From the NCBI GenBank assembly GCA_027353395.1, contig DAIEHU010000150.1, positions 1 to 6,731 on the forward strand: a stretch of DNA of 6,731 bases, written 5' to 3'. Under the pieces are notes generated by a model. It searched no databases. It saw only the letters and a program-made list of their open reading frames with translations, and was not told where the DNA came from. This stretch comes from Desulfobacteraceae bacterium (GTDB taxonomy: Bacteria; Desulfobacterota; Desulfobacteria; Desulfobacterales; Desulfosalsimonadaceae). This document shows positions 1-6,730 of the stretch, one piece after another. Numbering within the stretch: the first letter of the stretch is position 1; each line of letters opens with the position of its first letter. Position numbers and translations under genes: made by a program.

Positions 1-1082
1 GTCCGGATCCATGCGAAGGCGGTTTTGGATTCATCATTTAAGGTTTTGCCTTCCTTATAGCTCCAGTGGGCAGCAATGCCGGAGTTGGCCACCTGATCCA
101 TTTCATGGGTGCGGATCTGGACCTCCATGCGTTCACCGTGGGGACCGATTACTGTGGTGTGAAGGCTTTTGTAGCCGTTGGGTTTGGGAAACCCGATATA
201 ATCCTTTAATTTTTTGGGCACGGGTTTCCACTTGGCGTGAATATGGCCCAGCGTTTCGTAGCATTTGGGGATGGTGTCAACGATGATCCGGAAGGCGATA
301 ATGTCATAGACCTCTTCAAAACTGAGATTCTGGCTGATCATTTTCTGATAAATGCTGTAATACTGCTTATGCCGCCCGGTGACGGTGCAGGTAATCCCTT
401 CCTGGTTCATGATATCCTGGATGGTGTTTTTCACTTCCTTGACATAATTTTCCCGGTCGATCTGGCTGGTCTGGACGAGTTGCTTGATCTTTTCATATTC
501 TTCCGGATGGGTATAGAAAAAGGAGATGTCCTCCAGCTCGTTTTTAATCCAGAAAATGCCGAGCCGGGCCGCAATGGGCGCATAGATGTCCAGGGTTTCC
601 TGGGCGATGAACCGTCTTTTTTCTTCTTTTTTATGATAATGAAGGGTACGGGAATTGTGCATCCGGTCGGCGAGTTTGATTAAGATCACACGGATATCGT
701 CGGCCATGGCCAGGATCATTTTACGGATATTTCCGGCCTGGTGGGCTTTGGCCGTGTCAAAGGACAGCTTGCTGATCTTGGTGAGGCCCTCAATGATTTT
801 CGCGGCATCGGCCCCGAACATGTTTTCGATATCTTCAATGGTGGCATGGGTGTCTTCCACCACATCGTGGAGGAGTCCGCAGGCGATGCTGGTGGTGTCG
901 AGATGCATATCCGCAAGGATGGAGGAGACCTCTAGAGGATGGGAAAGATAGGGCTCGCCGCTCAACCGGAGCTGCCCATCATGCACTTTGGCGGAAAAAA
1001 TATAGGCCCGGTCAATGATATCCACGTCAGCGTCGGGATAATAATCATAGACTTTGTCCAGTATGTCGGTGATGCGTATCAT
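1..1082 (-). CDS. rel: RelA/SpoT-family bifunctional (p)ppGpp synthetase/hydrolase, C-terminal part beyond the window
   Basis: Cytosolic stringent-response enzyme that makes (p)ppGpp from GTP/GDP and ATP and hydrolyses it. The first 360 residues are visible; the frame is open to the left edge. The N-terminal HD hydrolase domain (about residues 20-200) keeps its metal-site motifs: YLSHPLEV with His48, HDVVED with His72-Asp73, and LADRMHN with Asp139. The synthetase domain (about 232-345) shows GRHKQYYSIYQKM, KLKDYIGFPKPNGYKSLHT and EVQIRT. KLKD at 291-294 matches the RxKD form of bifunctional Rel/SpoT enzymes rather than the ExDD form of synthetase-only RelA, so both activities are inferred. 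The TGS, helical and ACT regulatory domains would lie off-window. Start chosen at the ATG opening MIRITDILDK, 25 bases after proS, which fits family N-termini. Its Shine-Dalgarno is poor: the AGGAG overlapping the proS stop is about 22 bases away. Likely co-transcribed with ispG and proS. Family call very sure; relA versus spoT naming is not. Confidence 0.95.
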   Translation of the reverse strand, partial: MIRITDILDKVYDYYPDADVDIIDRAYIFSAKVHDGQLRLSGEPYLSHPLEVSSILADMHLDTTSIACGLLHDVVEDTHATIEDIENMFGADAAKIIEGLTKISKLSFDTAKAHQAGNIRKMILAMADDIRVILIKLADRMHNSRTLHYHKKEEKRRFIAQETLDIYAPIAARLGIFWIKNELEDISFFYTHPEEYEKIKQLVQTSQIDRENYVKEVKNTIQDIMNQEGITCTVTGRHKQYYSIYQKMISQNLSFEEVYDIIAFRIIVDTIPKCYETLGHIHAKWKPVPKKLKDYIGFPKPNGYKSLHTTVIGPHGERMEVQIRTHEMDQVANSGIAAHWSYKEGKTLNDESKTAFAWIR

Positions 1083-1107
1083 ATTTTTGCCCAGATGCGG
1101 GGCGCTC

Positions 1108-2628
1108 CTAATATGCTTTGGCGAAGACCACCCGTTTGGCGCTGGGTCCATTGCATTCGATACAGCGCCCGGCTTCATTGCCTCCGCCAAACGGGATGCA
1201 GCGGATGGTGACGTTCAGGCGATCCTTGATGTTTTTTTCGCACCCGGCGTTTCCGCACCAGTGAGACAGGGCGAACCCGCCGTGGATTTCCGGCCGCTCG
1301 GTGTTTTTAGGGGTAAAAAAGGCGTCGAAATCGGTTTTTTCATCCATGGGCCGGGTGTGGGTGTTCTTGAAATCCAGGGCTTTTTGGTAGAGGTTGTTCT
1401 GTATCTCATCCAGAAGGTCTTTGACGCCGTCCACAAACGCGTCTTTCCGAAAGGCGGCCTTGTCCCTGGGGTCTTTGTCCCGGCGGCCCACAAACACGGA
1501 ATCGGACGCCATGTCCTTGGGGCCGATTTCCACCCGCAGGGGGATGCCTTTTTTAATCCATTCCCAGTTGCGGGCCCCGCCGATATCCCGGCTGTCGATT
1601 TCCACCTGAATATTCCTTCCGTAATAGGCGAGTTTCCGCAATCGGTCCGCGATCCCTTGGGTATAGTCCATGATGGCGTCCCGGTTCTGCTCTTTCCGGA
1701 TAATGGGCATGAGCACCACATGGGCGGACGCCACCCTGGGCGGCAGAATCACGCCGTTGTCATCCGAGTGGGTCATGATGAGGGCTCCGATGAGCCGGGT
1801 GGACACGCCCCAGGAAGTGGTCCACGCATATTCTTCGATTTCCTTTTCGGACTGGTACTTGATTTGCGAGGCATGGGCGAAGTTCTGGCCAAGAAAATGG
1901 GAGGTTCCGGCCTGCAGGGCTTTCCTGTCCTGCATCATGGCCTCGATGCAGGTGGTGGTCTCGGCGCCCGGAAATTTCTCCGATGCGGATTTTTCACCAG
2001 TGATCACCGGTATGGCGAGATAGTCCTCACTCACCTTCCGGTAAACTTCCAGCATCATGCGGGTGCGCTCAATCGCCTCGGCTGCCGTGGCGTGGGCCGT
2101 ATGGCCTTCCTGCCATAAAAATTCGGAGGTTCTTAAAAATAGCCGGGTGCGCATTTCCCACCGCACCACATTGGCCCACTGGTTGATGAGCACGGGCAGG
2201 TCCCGGTAGGAGGTGATCCATTTGGAAAATGCGTCCCCGATAATGGTTTCGGAGGTGGGCCGGACGATGAGGGGCTCGGTGAGGGGGCCAGCGGGCACAA
2301 GGCCGCCGTTTCCCCCTTTTTCCAGCCGGTGATGGGTCACCACCGCGCATTCCTTGGCGAACCCTTCCACATGGGCGGCTTCCTTCTCCAGAAAGCTTAA
2401 AGGGATAAATAACGGGAAATAGGCGTTTTTAACCCCGGTTTGTTTGAACATGTCATCCAATACCCTGGAAATGTTTTCCCACAGGGCGTAGCCCCAGGGT
2501 TTGATGACCATGCACCCCCGGACCGGCGAATTTTCCGCCATGTCGGATGCCTTGATTACCTCCTGATACCATTCCGGATAATTTTCCTCACGAGTCGGTT
2601 CAATTGCTGTTGCTGCTTCTTTTGCCAT
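1108..2628 (-). CDS. proS: Prolyl-tRNA synthetase, archaeal/eukaryotic type (short, no bacterial editing insertion)
   Basis: Class IIa synthetase that charges tRNA(Pro) with proline using ATP in the cytosol. At 506 residues it matches the ProS type 3 form and lacks the roughly 180-residue editing insertion of the E. coli-type enzyme. Motif 1 lies around residues 38-75, the proline/ATP pocket RPTSETII at 123-130, motif 2 at 156-179 (RWEMRTR, then FLWQEGHTAHA), GTSHFLG at 241-247, and motif 3 around 281-300 (HSDDNGVILPPR). The anticodon-binding domain follows at about 303-405. The C-terminal zinc-binding domain has Cys458, Cys463, Cys489 and Cys492 (C-x4-C and C-x2-C), and the protein ends in the family's conserved KAY with terminal Tyr. 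The ATG is preceded by AGAGG five bases upstream, which supports this start. It follows ispG by 43 bases and precedes rel by 25, so an operon is likely. A long plus-strand open frame over it is a shadow. Confidence 0.97.
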   Translation of the reverse strand: MAKEAATAIEPTREENYPEWYQEVIKASDMAENSPVRGCMVIKPWGYALWENISRVLDDMFKQTGVKNAYFPLFIPLSFLEKEAAHVEGFAKECAVVTHHRLEKGGNGGLVPAGPLTEPLIVRPTSETIIGDAFSKWITSYRDLPVLINQWANVVRWEMRTRLFLRTSEFLWQEGHTAHATAAEAIERTRMMLEVYRKVSEDYLAIPVITGEKSASEKFPGAETTTCIEAMMQDRKALQAGTSHFLGQNFAHASQIKYQSEKEIEEYAWTTSWGVSTRLIGALIMTHSDDNGVILPPRVASAHVVLMPIIRKEQNRDAIMDYTQGIADRLRKLAYYGRNIQVEIDSRDIGGARNWEWIKKGIPLRVEIGPKDMASDSVFVGRRDKDPRDKAAFRKDAFVDGVKDLLDEIQNNLYQKALDFKNTHTRPMDEKTDFDAFFTPKNTERPEIHGGFALSHWCGNAGCEKNIKDRLNVTIRCIPFGGGNEAGRCIECNGPSAKRVVFAKAY

Positions 2629-2671
2629 TCTTGCCTCTATTTTAACTATAAATTAATTCAGGAATAAACGA

Positions 2672-3748
2672 TCACGTCCCGGTTTTTTCAAATTCCGCAA
2701 CTGCTTTGAGCAGTTCATCCACGAGCTGGTCTTCGGGAAATTTTTTAACCACCTCGCCTTTTTTAAACAAAATACCGATGCCATCGCCGCCGGCAATCCC
2801 GACGTCCGCTTCCCGTGCTTCCCCAGGGCCGTTGACCACGCATCCCATAATGGCGATTTTTATTGGGGTTGTTCGTGTCAGCAGGGCGGTTTCAACGGTT
2901 TCGGCAATGGAAAACAGATTGATATTGCAGCGTCCGCAGGTGGGGCAGGAGATGATTTCCGGGCCTCGCCGCCGGAGCCCCAAAGCTTTTAAAATTTCAA
3001 ACCCTACCCGCACCTCTTCCACCGGGTCACGGGTCAGGGACACGCGCAGGGTGTCGCCGATGCCGTCAGCCAGCAGCATTCCGATGCCGATGGCGGACTT
3101 GACGATGCCGGAATAAAGCCCCCCGGCTTCGGTGATCCCCACATGGAGCGGAAAATCCGTTTTTCCGGAAAGCCGGCGGTAGGCGTCGATGCTTTGGGGC
3201 ACATTGGCGGATTTGATGGCCAGTTTCAGGTCGGTGAAATCGAGCGTCTCCATGAGTTCGATCTGCCGCAGGGCGCTTTCCACCAGGCCGTCCACCGTGA
3301 CTCCGCCGTATTTTTTCAGCAGATCGGGTTCCAGGGAGCCGGAATTCACGCCCACGCGAATGGGAATGCCGTTGTCTTTGGCGGCGGCGACCACGGCTTT
3401 GATGCGTTCATGGCTGCCGATATTGCCGGGGTTGATGCGAAGCCCATCCGCCCCGGCCCTTGCTGCCGCAATGGCCAGTTGATAGTCAAAATGGATGTCC
3501 GCAATCAGCGGAATGGCGATTTCCCGTTTGATACGGGTAATGGCTGCGGCGGCTTCCGCATCCGGCACCGCCGCCCGGACAATCTCGCACCCGGCGGCTT
3601 CAAGACGCTTTATCTGGGCCACCGTGGCCGGAATGTCCTGGGTGTGGGTGTTGGTCATGGATTGCACCGCAATGGGCGCGCCCCCGCCGATCTTCACGCC
3701 GCCCACACGGATCTGGCGGGTATGTTTTCGTTTAATTTCAAATGACAT
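2672..3748 (-). CDS. ispG: 4-hydroxy-3-methylbut-2-en-1-yl diphosphate synthase (IspG/GcpE)
   Basis: Penultimate enzyme of the MEP (non-mevalonate) isoprenoid pathway. It reductively opens MEcPP to HMBPP using a [4Fe-4S] cluster and ferredoxin- or flavodoxin-type electrons in the cytosol. At 358 residues it is the usual length of the two-domain bacterial form. The TIM-barrel part carries PIAVQSMTNTHTQDI (25-39), IADIHFDYQLA (82-92), LRINPGNIG (103-111), VGVNSGSLE (132-140) and HVGITEAGG (202-210). The C-terminal cluster domain has CPTCGRC with Cys268 and Cys271, and GCVVNGPGEA with Cys303 and the cluster-ligating Glu310. All expected ligands are present, so the protein should be functional. 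The start is the ATG opening MSFEIKRK; the Shine-Dalgarno upstream is weak. First gene of the inferred ispG-proS-rel operon, transcribed from the divergent spacer shared with the gene at 4018. Confidence 0.98.
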   Translation of the reverse strand: MSFEIKRKHTRQIRVGGVKIGGGAPIAVQSMTNTHTQDIPATVAQIKRLEAAGCEIVRAAVPDAEAAAAITRIKREIAIPLIADIHFDYQLAIAAARAGADGLRINPGNIGSHERIKAVVAAAKDNGIPIRVGVNSGSLEPDLLKKYGGVTVDGLVESALRQIELMETLDFTDLKLAIKSANVPQSIDAYRRLSGKTDFPLHVGITEAGGLYSGIVKSAIGIGMLLADGIGDTLRVSLTRDPVEEVRVGFEILKALGLRRRGPEIISCPTCGRCNINLFSIAETVETALLTRTTPIKIAIMGCVVNGPGEAREADVGIAGGDGIGILFKKGEVVKKFPEDQLVDELLKAVAEFEKTGT

Positions 3749-3830
3749 GAGATGATAACGTCAAGAAAAAGGGTTCGTCCATATAAAAACCTTGGGGGAA
3801 TTAAGATCAGCGCATTTTATGCATACAAAA

Positions 3831-3859
3831 TTTCTAACAGAGGCGTTTTTATTGATCAA
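3831..3859 (-). promoter_or_regulatory. Candidate sigma-70-type promoter for ispG-proS-rel
   Basis: Read on the minus strand, TTGATC (3859-3854) and TAGAAA (3836-3831) are separated by 17 bases, each matching 4 of 6 consensus positions. This would give a 5' leader of roughly 75 bases before ispG. A second minus-strand -10-like hexamer, TAAAAT (3819-3814), matches 5 of 6 but has no decent -35 at normal spacing. The call rests only on consensus likeness in an AT-rich spacer. Confidence 0.3.
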
Positions 3860-3883
3860 GTGAAATAAGCGGCTGCCCATGCG

Positions 3884-3921
3884 TCCGGCGTGCGCCGGAA
3901 CGTTGTTTTTATTGTTTTTTT
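3884..3921 (+). terminator. GC-rich hairpin followed by T-rich tract, terminator- or attenuator-like
   Basis: TCCGGCG and CGCCGGA form a perfect 7-bp inverted repeat around TG (3884-3899; in RNA probably a 6-bp stem with a GTGC tetraloop). About five bases later comes a T-rich stretch with runs of five and seven T (3906-3921). The layout resembles a rho-independent terminator read rightward, but the T-tract starts late. No plus-strand gene in the window ends upstream of it, since ispG runs the other way. If real it could attenuate a leader transcript for the gene at 4018 or block stray antisense transcription. Function uncertain. Confidence 0.35.
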
Positions 3922-3930
3922 GTAAATAGT

Positions 3931-3946
3931 CGGGTTATTAAACCCG
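3931..3946. promoter_or_regulatory. Perfect dyad upstream of the 4018 gene, candidate operator
   Basis: CGGGTT-ATTA-AACCCG is a perfect 6-bp inverted repeat with a 4-base AT centre, 71 bases before the ATG at 4018. It has no following T-tract, so it is not a terminator. The size and symmetry suit a dimeric DNA-binding protein. The neighbouring HTH-like protein would be an obvious candidate for autoregulation, but that is only inference from position. Confidence 0.3.
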
Positions 3947-4017
3947 TATCGCAGTCAAATCATGCGGATGGATTGTTCAGAAAACAGCAATGTCATTCTA
4001 AACTTGGGAGCCTGTAA

Positions 4018-4401
4018 ATGTCGGATGAAACACTGAAAAAAATGATTGCAAACCGGTCTGTGAATGGCGCTCTGTCATGCGCCACAGCGTTCGAGGTGGT
4101 TCGCGGGCTTGGCGTGTCTCCGGGTTCTGTTGGAGCGGCGGCGGACGGAATGAATGTTCATCTGTTGGCCTGTCAGTTGGGATTGTTCGGGTATAAGCCG
4201 GAAAAAAAGGTTGTCAAGCCCCTGGATGCCGTGGATCCTGCCCTTGCGTCAGCCATCCGGTCCGCCCTGGAGAATGACCGGTTGCCGTGCCGGTCGGCAT
4301 GGGAAATCGCGGAACGCTTTCATGTGGAAAAAATGACGGTGAGCGCGGCGTGTGAAACCTTGGGCATCAAGATTAGGCCTTGCCAACTGGGGGCATTTTA
4401 A
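4018..4401 (+). CDS. Small protein made of two tandem HTH-like Cys-Gln-Leu-Gly repeats, function unknown
   Basis: I do not recognise this 127-residue gene by name. It is a clear internal duplication: residues 1-57 align without gaps to 71-127 at an offset of exactly 70. Shared positions include Leu6/Leu76, Ile10/Ile80, Leu19/Leu89, Cys21/Cys91, Ala24/Ala94, the aromatic pair Phe25/Trp95, Val36/Val106 and the closing CQLG at 52-55 and 122-125. Each unit has a short amphipathic helix, then A-F/W-E-V/I followed by turn-helix residues resembling a helix-turn-helix, so DNA binding is possible. Paired Cys in each unit (21 and 52; 91 and 122, plus Cys111) could bind metal or form disulfides. No signal peptide or membrane segment. 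The linker (59-70) is lysine-rich. The ATG is supported by GGGAG at 4006-4010, seven bases upstream. Stands alone, divergent from ispG and convergent with the glycyl radical enzyme gene. A small regulator is a guess; that it is a real gene is well supported. Confidence 0.85.
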   Translation: MSDETLKKMIANRSVNGALSCATAFEVVRGLGVSPGSVGAAADGMNVHLLACQLGLFGYKPEKKVVKPLDAVDPALASAIRSALENDRLPCRSAWEIAERFHVEKMTVSAACETLGIKIRPCQLGAF

Positions 4402-4663
4402 AGGAGCGAGACTGAAATTTGAACATCAAATTCCAGTCAATACTTTAATTTGATGTTCAAAAACCGATATAGAAGAATTTTTAAACGAACTTGGGTTAGG
4501 GTGTTGATTAAACTGCTATTGCCGATGAAGAAACAAACCTTGGATTCTTTGCTCGATCAAATCATTTGGATTCAGTGTCGAAACCATCGGGCATATTTAT
4601 CGCATCGCAAAAAGCGCTTGAGAGATAATTTCAAAGAACATTAATAATGTTGCAGGTTTAATC
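4402..4663. other. AT-rich convergent intergenic stretch with no supportable gene
   Basis: Composition is visibly richer in A and T than the flanking genes. The longest open frame, 4450-4644 on the plus strand (64 codons, TTG start; ATGs at 4453 and 4525), encodes a very basic peptide. It has no ribosome binding site and its first codons overlap the inverted-repeat arm. Other plus-strand frames give short protein-like fragments broken by stops (for example TDIEEFLNELGLGC then stop), which could be remains of a decayed gene, though nothing is recognisable. A weak AT palindrome, AACATT-AAT-AATGTT, sits at 4637-4651 just past the end of the glycyl radical enzyme gene. Confidence 0.5.
4418..4461. 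repeat. Perfect 15-bp inverted repeat with 14-base loop, possible bidirectional terminator
   Basis: The arm at 4418-4432 (TTTGAACATCAAATT) is the exact reverse complement of 4447-4461. It begins 16 bases after the stop of the 4018 gene and lies between two convergent genes, a typical place for a bidirectional terminator. However, neither strand has a proper T-tract after the stem and the arms are AT-rich, so it is not a classical rho-independent terminator. Alternatives are a small repeat element or the scar of an inserted element. Confidence 0.5.
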
Positions 4664-6730
4664 TTACATCCCATACTCCGCCCGTTCAATCAGTTCCATC
4701 TGCATGTCCCGGTTCAGGGTCACGAAATAGGCGTTATAGCCTGATATCCGAACAAGCAGGTTCCGGTAATTTTCCGGGTGGGCCATGGCGTCCTTGAGGG
4801 TTTCCGAAGTCACCACATTAAGCTGCATCTGCATGCCCCCTAAGTCAAAATAGGTTTTCACATAAGCGAACATGTCGGCCACGGTTTTTTCCCGCGAATC
4901 TCCCGCCCCCGGCACGACTTTTACGTTAAAGGCCATGTTGTTGTTGATATTTTTCGGGTTCAGGCTCGCCACATCCCGGATATTGTCCAGCAGATTTTTG
5001 GAGGCATTGGGTTCCGGGGTGAGTCCCGGCGTGAACGCCTTACCCCGCAGCCGTCCCGAGGGCAGTGCGCCGGTAAACGTGCCGTAAGCCACGTGATTGG
5101 ACATGGACCAGAACCCCACCGTATATTTCCCGCCGCGATAGTGGGGTTTGCTCCCGTAATAATCATGGGCAAATTTTGCGATCCGGTCAGCCATTTCAAC
5201 GGCTTCCTTTGATCCGGAGCCAAACAGCGGCACTTTTTTCGTCACCAGCGCATGAAGGGCCGCATCATTTTCAAAATTTTCATCCACCGCTTTTTTGAGG
5301 GCCGAGAGCGTGGTTTTTTTCTGCTCGTAGACCAGTTTTTTGATCACCATCAGCGAATCCGTGACATCGGCCAAGCCGATCAGGGCGGCCCCGGAACTGT
5401 TGTACAACGCCCCGCCTCTGGTCACATCGCGGCCGGATGCAATGCACCCGCCGATCATTGATGAAAGCAGGGCCGTGGGGCGGAGGGTTTGGTGGGCTTT
5501 GGCCAGCATGCCGTTATATTCAATGGACTGGTCGACGATAAAGGCGAACTGGGTGGTGAAGGCGTTAAAAAAATCATCGAACGTGGGGAATGGGTCGTTT
5601 GCAGCGCTGCCGGTGTCAATATATCCGGTGTCGGGCCCGAATTTCCAGCCCAGCAGGGGGTGGACGCCATCGTTCATGGCCATTTCAAGAGCCGCCACCA
5701 TGTTCATCATCTGAAAATTGGTGTGCCCGATGTGCTTGCCGGAAAGGGTGGGCTCCACGCACCCGGTGGCCGACCAGTTGCGCAGATCCTCAATGGGATA
5801 ATGAAATTCTTCCAGAGACGCCATCACCGCATGGTCGTTGTGCAGGGACGGGGTGGCGGCGGTGATGAGGTTGACTTCGCACAGGCGCTTTAAATAGGCC
5901 TCGCTGTTTTTGCCCGGATGAAACCGCGCGTTGACGTTGGGATCACGGATGGAGAGCATTTCCGTGACTTTGAGGAAAATATAGGTCATGTCGCACACCC
6001 CGTCATCTCCATCCGGGGTCACGCCGCCCAGGGTAATGGCCTGGTCCGAAGAGCTGCCGCCGAACACCCAGTTGGCGATGTCCGGGGTCAGGGGCAGGTG
6101 GTCGGTGCAGCGCATGTAAAAGCAGCCGATGATTTCCAGCGCGTGTTTGACGTAATCCTGTCTTTCGGCGTTCGTGGTGAGTTTGTCCATGTCCGCCGCA
6201 AAATAGGGCTGGAGCCACTGGTCCAGGCGGCCCAGTGACAGCCCCGCGTTGGTGCTTTCCATGTGCAGTCCCACCCAGGCGATCCAGGTGGCGTTTACCG
6301 CCTCATCCAGGGTCCGGGCCGGATGTTCCGGCGTCTGCTCACAGATGGCGGCAAGTTTTACCAGCTCGGTTTTGCGGACGGGATTAGCTTCGGATGCCGC
6401 GGATTCCGCTGCATGCCGGGCCAGGTTTTTCCCATACGTCGTCAGCCCTTCCAGGCAAAGGATCATGGCCGCAAGGGTGGCGTGTTCATCGGTATTGCCG
6501 GGAACCGATGCCATTTTCTCCTTTATTTCGCTGATAATGCCGCTGGTGCCCAGCCTCAGGAGTTTCGGAAAGTCCGGGATGGTGTGGGAGATGGTCACGG
6601 CTTTCCAGGTAAAATAAATAGCGAACCGCTCGTCAATCTGCTGGCACAGTGGATTGTGGTATTTTTCCCGCACCCATTCCTTGACGAAGGTATTGGGTGC
6701 GATCAGGCGCAGTTCGTTATCATGCAACTC
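4664..6730 (-). CDS. Glycyl radical enzyme (PFL superfamily, non-PFL type), N-terminus beyond the window; DnaA-like residues at the edge
   Basis: An oxygen-sensitive enzyme that uses a post-translationally made glycyl radical to generate a thiyl radical on an active-site Cys. Numbering from the codon at 6727-6725 as residue 1, GCVEP (322-326) gives thiyl Cys323 and the likely base Glu325, and RISGYNAYF (660-668) holds radical Gly663. The 340-residue spacing is normal for the family. A single Cys with CVE, rather than adjacent cysteines, excludes a classical formate acetyltransferase and points to the eliminase/decarboxylase/dehydratase branch. Substrate unassigned: arylacetate decarboxylase, diol or choline lyase, or another type are all possible. 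GRE-like sequence is clear from about residue 38 (ISHTIPDF at 46-53). Upstream, residues 1-27 look like DnaA domain I instead of the expected further 100 or more GRE residues. The first codons are internal to a longer frame; no start is visible. No activating radical-SAM gene lies downstream, where the gene faces the 4018 gene. Confidence 0.93.
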   Translation of the reverse strand, partial: ELHDNELRLIAPNTFVKEWVREKYHNPLCQQIDERFAIYFTWKAVTISHTIPDFPKLLRLGTSGIISEIKEKMASVPGNTDEHATLAAMILCLEGLTTYGKNLARHAAESAASEANPVRKTELVKLAAICEQTPEHPARTLDEAVNATWIAWVGLHMESTNAGLSLGRLDQWLQPYFAADMDKLTTNAERQDYVKHALEIIGCFYMRCTDHLPLTPDIANWVFGGSSSDQAITLGGVTPDGDDGVCDMTYIFLKVTEMLSIRDPNVNARFHPGKNSEAYLKRLCEVNLITAATPSLHNDHAVMASLEEFHYPIEDLRNWSATGCVEPTLSGKHIGHTNFQMMNMVAALEMAMNDGVHPLLGWKFGPDTGYIDTGSAANDPFPTFDDFFNAFTTQFAFIVDQSIEYNGMLAKAHQTLRPTALLSSMIGGCIASGRDVTRGGALYNSSGAALIGLADVTDSLMVIKKLVYEQKKTTLSALKKAVDENFENDAALHALVTKKVPLFGSGSKEAVEMADRIAKFAHDYYGSKPHYRGGKYTVGFWSMSNHVAYGTFTGALPSGRLRGKAFTPGLTPEPNASKNLLDNIRDVASLNPKNINNNMAFNVKVVPGAGDSREKTVADMFAYVKTYFDLGGMQMQLNVVTSETLKDAMAHPENYRNLLVRISGYNAYFVTLNRDMQMELIERAEYGM

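Larger units (their letters stand above)
3749..4017. other. Divergent intergenic region between ispG and the 4018 gene
   Basis: This AT-rich spacer must hold the start signals of both divergent transcripts. Besides the candidate promoter, hairpin and dyad listed separately, it carries the 10-base direct repeat GTTTTTATTG at 3845-3854 and 3905-3914, exactly 60 bases apart. No tRNA, recognisable riboswitch or supportable small gene was seen in it. Confidence 0.7.

Noticed and set aside
237..683. Plus-strand open frame of 148 codons near the left edge
   Set aside because: Lies opposite the RelA/SpoT-family gene, whose minus-strand frame is open throughout 1-1082 with conserved motifs.
1054..2118. 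Long plus-strand open frame (354 codons) opposite proS
   Set aside because: It is fully antisense to a clear prolyl-tRNA synthetase with all motifs intact. It has no recognisable domain and is a by-product of GC-rich codon use.
3143..3745. Plus-strand open frame of 200 codons opposite ispG
   Set aside because: Antisense shadow of ispG, which has every cluster ligand and its normal length; the frame's translation is low-complexity and family-less.
4418..4461. Inverted repeat as the ends of an insertion sequence or MITE
   Set aside because: Only 14 bases lie between the arms and no target-site duplication is evident, so a hairpin is the simpler reading.
4450..4644. Possible 64-residue basic protein
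   Set aside because: Has no ribosome binding site, needs a TTG or poorly placed ATG, overlaps the inverted-repeat arm and resembles nothing known. Recorded only as part of the intergenic stretch.
4637..4651. AACATT-AAT-AATGTT palindrome as terminator of the glycyl radical enzyme gene
   Set aside because: The 6-bp stem is almost entirely A-T and has no useful T-tract on the minus strand, so it would form too weak a hairpin.
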